A stretch of DNA of 64,000 nt from Lentilactobacillus hilgardii DSM 20176 = ATCC 8290 (GTDB lineage: Bacteria; Bacillota; Bacilli; Lactobacillales; Lactobacillaceae): contig NZ_GG669993.1 of the NCBI RefSeq assembly GCF_000159315.1, positions 78,242-142,241 of the forward strand, read 5' to 3'. The notes below the pieces were generated by a model. That model was not told where the DNA came from. It made no database searches and saw only the letters and a list, made by a program, of their open reading frames with translations. A program made the translations under genes and the position numbers. Below are positions 58,560 to 64,000 of the stretch, piece after piece (within the stretch, counting starts at the first letter, position 1; each line of letters starts with the position of its first letter).

Positions 58560-61241
58560 ATGTCAGAAAAAGACACAAAAGCGTCAACACAAAACACCGA
58601 AATGTCGACGAAATATGATCCGACGGCCATTGAAAATGGCAGATATAATGAATGGCTTCAAGAAGGCGTATTTAGACCAAGTGGGGATAAGAAGGCAAAA
58701 CCTTTTTCAATTGTTTTACCGCCTCCAAATGTCACTGGTAAGCTTCATTTAGGCCACGCTTGGGATACAACACTCCAAGATATGATTATTCGCAAGAAGC
58801 GTATGGAGGGATATGACACTCTTTGGCTGCCCGGAATGGATCATGCCGGGATTGCAACCCAGGCAAAAGTTGAAGCTAAACTTCGTGAACAGGGGATCTC
58901 CCGTTATGATTTGGGACGAGAGAAGTTTGTCGAAAAAGTTTGGGAATGGAAAGATACATTTGCTGCCACTATTAAAGAACAGTGGGCAAAGCTTGGTCTT
59001 TCGCTGGATTATGAACGTGAACGTTTTACGCTGGACAAAGGATTGTCAAAAGCTGTTCGTCGAGTATTCGTTGATCTTTACAACAAAGGCCTGATTTATC
59101 GTGGAGAATATATTATCAATTGGGATCCTCAAGCCCGAACGGCGCTTTCTGATATTGAGGTTATCCATAAGGATGATAAGGGTGCATTTTATCACGTTAA
59201 ATACCCGTTTACAGATGGGACAAAGTTTAATGGAAACGATTATATCGAGATTGCAACGACACGTCCTGAAACGATGATGGGGGATACTGCAGTTGCTGTT
59301 AATCCTAGTGATGAACGTTATAAGTCAATTGTAGGCAAAAAGGTTCTTGTACCACTTGTTAATCGGGAAGTTCCAATTATTGCTGATCAGTACGTTGATC
59401 CTGAAGAAGGTACTGGTATGGTAAAAATTACACCTGCCCATGATCCAAATGACTTTAAAGTTGGAAATCGGCACAATCTTGAGCGGATTAATACGATGAA
59501 TCCGGATGCAACGATGAATGAAAAAGCTGGCAAGTATCAAGGCATGGATCGCTTTGAAGCTAGAAAAGCAATGGTGAAGGATTTACAGGATCAAGGCTTG
59601 ATTTTAAGTATTGAACCCATTGTCCACTCTGTTGGTCATTCCGAAAGAACCGGCGTTCAAGTAGAAGCACGGTTATCAACACAATGGTTTGTTAAAATGA
59701 AGCCATTGGCTGAACAAGCTGTGAAAAATCAAGATACAGATGATAAAGTTAGCTTCTTTCCACCCCGTTTTGAAGAGACATTTACCCAGTGGATGGATAA
59801 TGTTCACGATTGGGTTATTTCCCGTCAGCTTTGGTGGGGACATCAGATTCCAGCATGGTATAACAAAGACACTGGTGAAACTTATGTTGGAATGGAAGCC
59901 CCGAAAGATGCCGAAAATTGGGAACAAGATCCCGATGTGCTTGACACATGGTTCTCTTCAGCACTATGGCCGTTTTCAACGATGGGCTGGCCGGATGATA
60001 CTGATGACATGAAGCGATACTTCCCAACGGATACCTTGGTAACCGGCTATGATATCATTTTCTTCTGGGTATCACGTATGATTTTCCAGAGTCTCGAGTT
60101 TACACATCGCCGACCATTTAAAGATGTCCTACTTCATGGTCTGATTCGTGATTCACAAGGACGTAAAATGTCCAAGTCGTTGGGGAACGGAATCGATCCA
60201 ATGGATGTCATTGATAAATATGGAGCTGATGCCCTCAGATGGTTCTTGTCAGTTGGTGGAACACCTGGTCAAGATTTAAAATTCAGTTATGATAAGATGG
60301 ATTCTGCTTGGAATTTTATTAACAAAATTTGGAATGCCAGTCGTTACGTTATTATGAATTTGGATGGCATTGAAAAGCCGAAATTACCTGATAAATCTGA
60401 GTGGCAGTTATCTGATAAGTGGATTTTAAGTCGATTAAACACAACGATTTCTGAAGTATCTGAACTTTTCGATAAGTATAATTTTGGAGAAGCAGACCGA
60501 AAACTGTACGACTTCATTTGGAATGACTTCTGTGATTGGTATATCGAAATGAGTAAGGAAGCTTTGACTGGTGATAATGAGAAGCTGAAGAAAAACACTC
60601 AAAATGTTTTAGCTTATGTTTTGGATAAAATCTTAAGATTATTACAGCCAATTATGCCATTTGTAACAGAGTATCTTTGGCAGAAGATGCCTCATGAAGG
60701 AAAGTCACTTGTAACAGCAGAATATCCAGTTTCGAATCAACAATTTGACAATCCGACTGCTGAACATGAAATGCAATCGTTGATTGATTTGATTAAGGCT
60801 GTCAGAAACATTAGAAATGAGGCAAATGCCCCCCTTTCATCACCAATTGATATGTTGGTTCAAACTGAGAATCCAACATTGAAACAAATTTTTGAAACAA
60901 ATCGTGATTATATTGATCGATTCTGTCACACGCAGGAATTAACAATAGGCGACAAAGTTAACGCACCTAAATTATCAATGTCTGCTGTTATCACGGACGC
61001 TACCATTTATGTTCCTTTGGCCGAACTGGTTGATTTAAATGAAGAAAAAGATCGGGTTCAAAAGGATATTGATAAATTTGAATCTGAAGTGGTTCGTTCT
61101 ACCAAAAAACTAGCTAATACAAGATTTGTTGACAATGCGCCAGAAGCGGTTGTCAATGAGGAACGACAGAAAAAAGACGATTATCAGTCAAAACTTGATG
61201 CTGCTAAGGATCGACTTCAACAGGTGACTAGTGAGTTATAA
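58560..61241 (+). CDS. valS: Valyl-tRNA synthetase
   Basis: An 893-residue class Ia synthetase. ATG 58560 follows AGAAGGGAG; the longer frame reaches back into the T-box and is not used. The ATP site has HLGH in [16 protein letters not shown] and KMSKS in [11 protein letters not shown]. The editing domain lies in between ([19 protein letters not shown]), and the C-terminal coiled-coil arm of ValS is present (about 825-893, ending QVTSEL). The first ~18 residues are a polar extension ([16 protein letters not shown]). Confidence 0.97.
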   Translation: MSEKDTKASTQNTEMSTKYDPTAIENGRYNEWLQEGVFRPSGDKKAKPFSIVLPPPNVTGKLHLGHAWDTTLQDMIIRKKRMEGYDTLWLPGMDHAGIATQAKVEAKLREQGISRYDLGREKFVEKVWEWKDTFAATIKEQWAKLGLSLDYERERFTLDKGLSKAVRRVFVDLYNKGLIYRGEYIINWDPQARTALSDIEVIHKDDKGAFYHVKYPFTDGTKFNGNDYIEIATTRPETMMGDTAVAVNPSDERYKSIVGKKVLVPLVNREVPIIADQYVDPEEGTGMVKITPAHDPNDFKVGNRHNLERINTMNPDATMNEKAGKYQGMDRFEARKAMVKDLQDQGLILSIEPIVHSVGHSERTGVQVEARLSTQWFVKMKPLAEQAVKNQDTDDKVSFFPPRFEETFTQWMDNVHDWVISRQLWWGHQIPAWYNKDTGETYVGMEAPKDAENWEQDPDVLDTWFSSALWPFSTMGWPDDTDDMKRYFPTDTLVTGYDIIFFWVSRMIFQSLEFTHRRPFKDVLLHGLIRDSQGRKMSKSLGNGIDPMDVIDKYGADALRWFLSVGGTPGQDLKFSYDKMDSAWNFINKIWNASRYVIMNLDGIEKPKLPDKSEWQLSDKWILSRLNTTISEVSELFDKYNFGEADRKLYDFIWNDFCDWYIEMSKEALTGDNEKLKKNTQNVLAYVLDKILRLLQPIMPFVTEYLWQKMPHEGKSLVTAEYPVSNQQFDNPTAEHEMQSLIDLIKAVRNIRNEANAPLSSPIDMLVQTENPTLKQIFETNRDYIDRFCHTQELTIGDKVNAPKLSMSAVITDATIYVPLAELVDLNEEKDRVQKDIDKFESEVVRSTKKLANTRFVDNAPEAVVNEERQKKDDYQSKLDAAKDRLQQVTSEL

Positions 61242-61268
61242 GGATAAATAATTAAGTACATGATTTTG

Positions 61269-61318
61269 AGGGGACCAGAGCATTTTATTACTTTGCTCGT
61301 GGTTCCCTCGTTTTGTGA
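61269..61318 (+). terminator. Hairpin terminator between valS and folC
   Basis: GAGGG-CCA-AGCA pairs with TGCT-TGG-CCCTC around an A/T loop, followed by gttttg. The T run is short and folC begins 14 bases later, so it may be leaky. Confidence 0.55.
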
Positions 61319-61331
61319 GGAGCAATTGATA

Positions 61332-62666
61332 ATGACGATTGAAACGTATGATCAAGCTTTGGCATTTATTCATGGCAGGACTAAATTTAAAAAGATCCCG
61401 ACACTCAAAAGGATGCGTCGGTTTTTGGATGAACTCGGATCACCGGACAAAAGGATAAAAGCCATTCATATCGCTGGTACAAATGGGAAGGGATCAACGC
61501 TTGCTTTTTTGAGAAACATTTTGCAGGAAGACGGTCTAAAAGTCGGCAGTTTTACATCACCCTTTCTAATCCGATTTAATGAACGGATTAGTGTTAACGG
61601 TAAGCCAATTTCCGATAATGACATTTTACGGCTAACTAACATTGTTTATCCAGTCGTTGCTAAATTGGATGATGCTTTACTTGAGGGTGGGCCTACAGAA
61701 TTTGAAATTATCACTGCCATGATGTTTGAATATTTTTCAGAAGGCCATGCGGATATTGTCCTTGTGGAAGTTGGGCTTGGCGGTTTGTTGGATTCAACCA
61801 ATGTGATGACCCCTGAATTATCTGTTATTACGACAATTGGTTGGGATCATATGCATATTCTAGGGGATACGTTGCCCAAGATTGCCTATCAAAAAGCAGG
61901 GATTATTAAGCCCAAGGTTCCTGTAGTTGTTGGTAAAATACCTGAGGCGCCGCTAAAAGTAATTGAACATACAGCCTCCGGGAAGAAAAGCCCAATGACG
62001 ATTTTAGGTAAACAGTTTACAGTGAACAACTTGGGAATGATTGATTGGGAACAACACTTTTCTTTTAAGTCTGATCATGACGAGTTTAATGACCTTTCAA
62101 CCGGGTTGATTGGTGACTATCAAACTGATAATGCAGCACTAGCCATTCAGGCCTATCTGAATTATTGCCAACTAAGCAGCAGACCAGTTAATCATAACAG
62201 TGTTATTGCAGGTATTAAGCAAACGAAGTGGGGCGGTCGTTTTGAAAGAATTAACGATCATCCTACAATTGTCATTGATGGTGCTCACAACATTTCAGCC
62301 GTAGATGAAATTGTAGATCTATTGGAATCAAATTTTTCTAAAGGAAAAATATATGTGTTAATGGGCATTTTAGCTGATAAGCAAGCCGAAAAAATGGTTG
62401 AAAAGATGGCAACGGTTAAAAATGTTTCAATCATTTTGACAAGCTTTAATGGACCAGGTAAGCGTAACGCGGCCGATCCGCAAGTACTTGAAGAGCAAGT
62501 GGATTCAAAAGAAAGAAAGAAAACCGTAACGGATGTTATTGATGATTGGCAAACAGCGATTGATACGATTCAAAAAAAACTTATGACAGATGATATGCTG
62601 TTAATTACCGGATCACTGTATTTTATTTCGGATGTTCGCAAGTATTTATTGGCGTCTTTGAACTAA
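61332..62666 (+). CDS. folC: Folylpolyglutamate synthase / dihydrofolate synthase-like
   Basis: A 444-residue Mur-ligase-like enzyme adding glutamates to folates. ATG 61332 follows GAGGAG at nine bases. The ATP loop is HIAGTNGKGSTLAF, the conserved substrate segment FTSPFLIRFNERI, the metal/Lys region VGLGGLLDSTNV and TIGWDHM, and the C-terminal VIDGAHNISAV. It commonly follows valS in lactobacilli. Confidence 0.95.
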   Translation: MTIETYDQALAFIHGRTKFKKIPTLKRMRRFLDELGSPDKRIKAIHIAGTNGKGSTLAFLRNILQEDGLKVGSFTSPFLIRFNERISVNGKPISDNDILRLTNIVYPVVAKLDDALLEGGPTEFEIITAMMFEYFSEGHADIVLVEVGLGGLLDSTNVMTPELSVITTIGWDHMHILGDTLPKIAYQKAGIIKPKVPVVVGKIPEAPLKVIEHTASGKKSPMTILGKQFTVNNLGMIDWEQHFSFKSDHDEFNDLSTGLIGDYQTDNAALAIQAYLNYCQLSSRPVNHNSVIAGIKQTKWGGRFERINDHPTIVIDGAHNISAVDEIVDLLESNFSKGKIYVLMGILADKQAEKMVEKMATVKNVSIILTSFNGPGKRNAADPQVLEEQVDSKERKKTVTDVIDDWQTAIDTIQKKLMTDDMLLITGSLYFISDVRKYLLASLN

Positions 62667-62711
62667 ATTTCAAATAATATCTTAAATCATTCTTTCATTC
62701 CTTGGATTTAG

Positions 62712-62739
62712 TTCATTTTTACGTCTGTTATGATATACT
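62712..62739 (+). promoter_or_regulatory. Promoter of mreB
   Basis: TTCATT, a 16-base spacer and TATACT, about 80 bases before the mreB start. Within 62667-62811 there is no radC gene, which often lies here. Confidence 0.55.
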
Positions 62740-62820
62740 TATTTCGTTAAACAATAATTAATTTATAAAATAACATCAAAAGCGAAATCAACATGATAAA
62801 GCGATGAAGGGATGGATAAC

Positions 62821-63828
62821 GTGTTCGGACTTGGGGAAAAAAACATAGGAATTGACCTTGGAACAGCTAACACAATTGTTTACGTTGAAGGAAAAGGTAT
62901 TGTCCTTCGTGAACCGTCGGTTGTTGCCAAGAGTACTAAAAACGGTGATATTATTGCCGTGGGAGAAGAAGCCCGTGCCATGATTGGCCGGACCCCTGCC
63001 AGCATTAATGCTGTCAGACCAATGAAGGACGGCGTAATTGCAGACTATGATACAACTGTTGCAATGATGAAGTATTTCATTGAAAAAGCATTGGGACATT
63101 CATCGGGTAAACCATATGTTATGGTTTGCGTTCCAACGGGAATTACCGCTGTTGAAAAGCGTGCAGTAATCGATGCAACCCGTGTTGCGGGTGCTCGTGA
63201 CGCTTACGTTATAGAGGAACCATTCGCTGCTGCGATTGGAGCCGGTTTACCGGTTATGGATCCAACGGGGAGTATGGTTGTTGACATTGGTGGTGGTACT
63301 ACTGATGTTGCAACAATCTCACTTGGTGGTATTGTTTCAAGCCGTTCTGTCAGAATGGCCGGTGATAAGCTCAACGAATCAATCGCTCAGTATGTCCGTC
63401 AAAAATATAACTTATTGATTGGTGAAAGAACTGCTGAACAACTAAAGATTGACATTGGATCAGCTTCTCCGAAAGCTGCTAAGGATATTGAGGCTGTTCC
63501 TGTTCGAGGGCGTGATCTTGTTACAGGCCTGCCAACAACGGTTCAAGTGACTGGGTCTGATGTTAACGAAGCTATTAATGAATCCGTTGCTGAGATCATT
63601 GCGACAATTAAAGAAACATTGGAAGAAACATCTCCTGAAATTGCTGCCGATGTCATTGATCATGGAATTGTACTCACAGGTGGCGGTGCGTTACTTCGAA
63701 ACATTACAGATGTGATTGCTGAAGCCACTCAGGTGCCGGTTTCAATTGCCGCCGATCCACTTGACTGTGTGGCAATTGGTACAGGAGAATCACTGAAAAG
63801 TATCAATGTTATGAAGAAAAAACAATAA
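62821..63828 (+). CDS. mreB: Rod-shape-determining actin MreB
   Basis: A 335-residue bacterial actin directing side-wall synthesis. I choose GTG 62821, which gives [17 protein letters not shown], the usual MreB beginning, nine bases after AAGGG; the ATG at 62812 touches that site. Nucleotide loops are [23 protein letters not shown] and [12 protein letters not shown]. It is followed by mreC, confirming MreB, and is the second actin gene in this window after mbl. Confidence 0.96.
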   Translation: MFGLGEKNIGIDLGTANTIVYVEGKGIVLREPSVVAKSTKNGDIIAVGEEARAMIGRTPASINAVRPMKDGVIADYDTTVAMMKYFIEKALGHSSGKPYVMVCVPTGITAVEKRAVIDATRVAGARDAYVIEEPFAAAIGAGLPVMDPTGSMVVDIGGGTTDVATISLGGIVSSRSVRMAGDKLNESIAQYVRQKYNLLIGERTAEQLKIDIGSASPKAAKDIEAVPVRGRDLVTGLPTTVQVTGSDVNEAINESVAEIIATIKETLEETSPEIAADVIDHGIVLTGGGALLRNITDVIAEATQVPVSIAADPLDCVAIGTGESLKSINVMKKKQ

Positions 63829-63894
63829 ACAATTAACAATTTTACCTGAATCACTTAAAGATTTAGGTAATTTATGAAACGGATGGAGGCAATT

Positions 63895-64000
63895 ATGCAA
63901 AAATTTTTCTCCAGTCGAAAACTTGTCATTGTTATTGTATGTTTGATCATTAGCTTTGGCTTAATGTCAGTTTCAGTTGCATTTAGAAACAATCGAAATA
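63895..64000 (+). CDS. mreC: Rod-shape-determining protein MreC, N-terminal part
   Basis: Cut by the window end. ATG 63895 follows GATGGAGG. The 35 codons present read MQKFFSSRKLVIVIVCLIIS and continue into SVAFRNNRN: a short cytoplasmic start and one membrane helix, the MreC layout. Its place straight after mreB makes the identity firm. Confidence 0.88.
   Translation, partial: MQKFFSSRKLVIVIVCLIISFGLMSVSVAFRNNRN

Overview
The window reads as chromosome of a low-GC lactic acid bacterium of the Lactobacillaceae. Signs are a tmRNA tag ending NSYALAA, MucBP/SLAP-type surface protein modules, a lactobacillus-style atp operon followed by DUF1146-murA-mbl-yidD-DUF2969-rodA, MurT/GatD, EzrA, and a Ddl ligase with the Phe of D-Ala-D-Lac enzymes. 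A heterofermentative-type genus such as Lentilactobacillus is my guess from general look only; nothing here fixes the species.

Layout. 1-11.5 kb is the accessory part. It holds a surface adhesin cut by the window edge and broken by a frameshift, a small unknown gene, an alpha/beta hydrolase, tmRNA, a HAD phosphatase, a catalytically dead C39-like protein fused operonically to a two-component system, divergent tRNA-Gln(CUG) and tRNA-Glu(CUC) genes, a small secreted protein, a secreted matrixin-like metalloprotease, and a decayed membrane protein gene. 11.6-16.4 kb carries a heterodimeric ABC exporter whose second subunit is frameshifted, then a serine hydrolase. 16.4-24.4 kb is housekeeping: gatD-murT (minus), then tdk-prfA-prmC-tsaC-glyA and upp.

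24.5-36.4 kb is the F1Fo ATPase operon (atpBEFHAGDC) and a cell-envelope block: DUF1146, murA, mbl, yidD, DUF2969, rodA and an orphan gcvH-like gene. 36.4-40.3 kb is a methionine T-box with metNIQ and an SPFH protein. 40.3-45 kb is a compact five-gene operon joining a BceAB-like peptide-antibiotic transporter to a YtrA-type regulator and a second ABC transporter, with no BceRS-type kinase. 45.2-55.2 kb has ddl, a membrane GDPD, tag, an XRE-TPR regulator, then minus-strand uspA, rarA, rpsD (with leader) and msrC-like GAF gene, then ezrA. 55.2-64 kb has cysteine desulfurase-thiI, tpx, a valine T-box with valS, folC, mreB and the start of mreC.

Functionally the window is dominated by envelope building and shape (MurA, MurT/GatD, Ddl, RodA, MreB, Mbl, EzrA), tRNA and translation functions (tmRNA, RF1, PrmC, TsaC, ValS, ThiI, S4), energy (ATPase), and envelope-stress or transport operons. 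I found no prophage, insertion sequence, CRISPR array or plasmid gene. The least ordinary items are the dead C39-like protein before the two-component system, three broken genes that can be reconstructed in other frames, a leader ORF overlapping the start of the ABC exporter, and the BceAB-YtrA hybrid operon with an operator-like dyad on its promoter.
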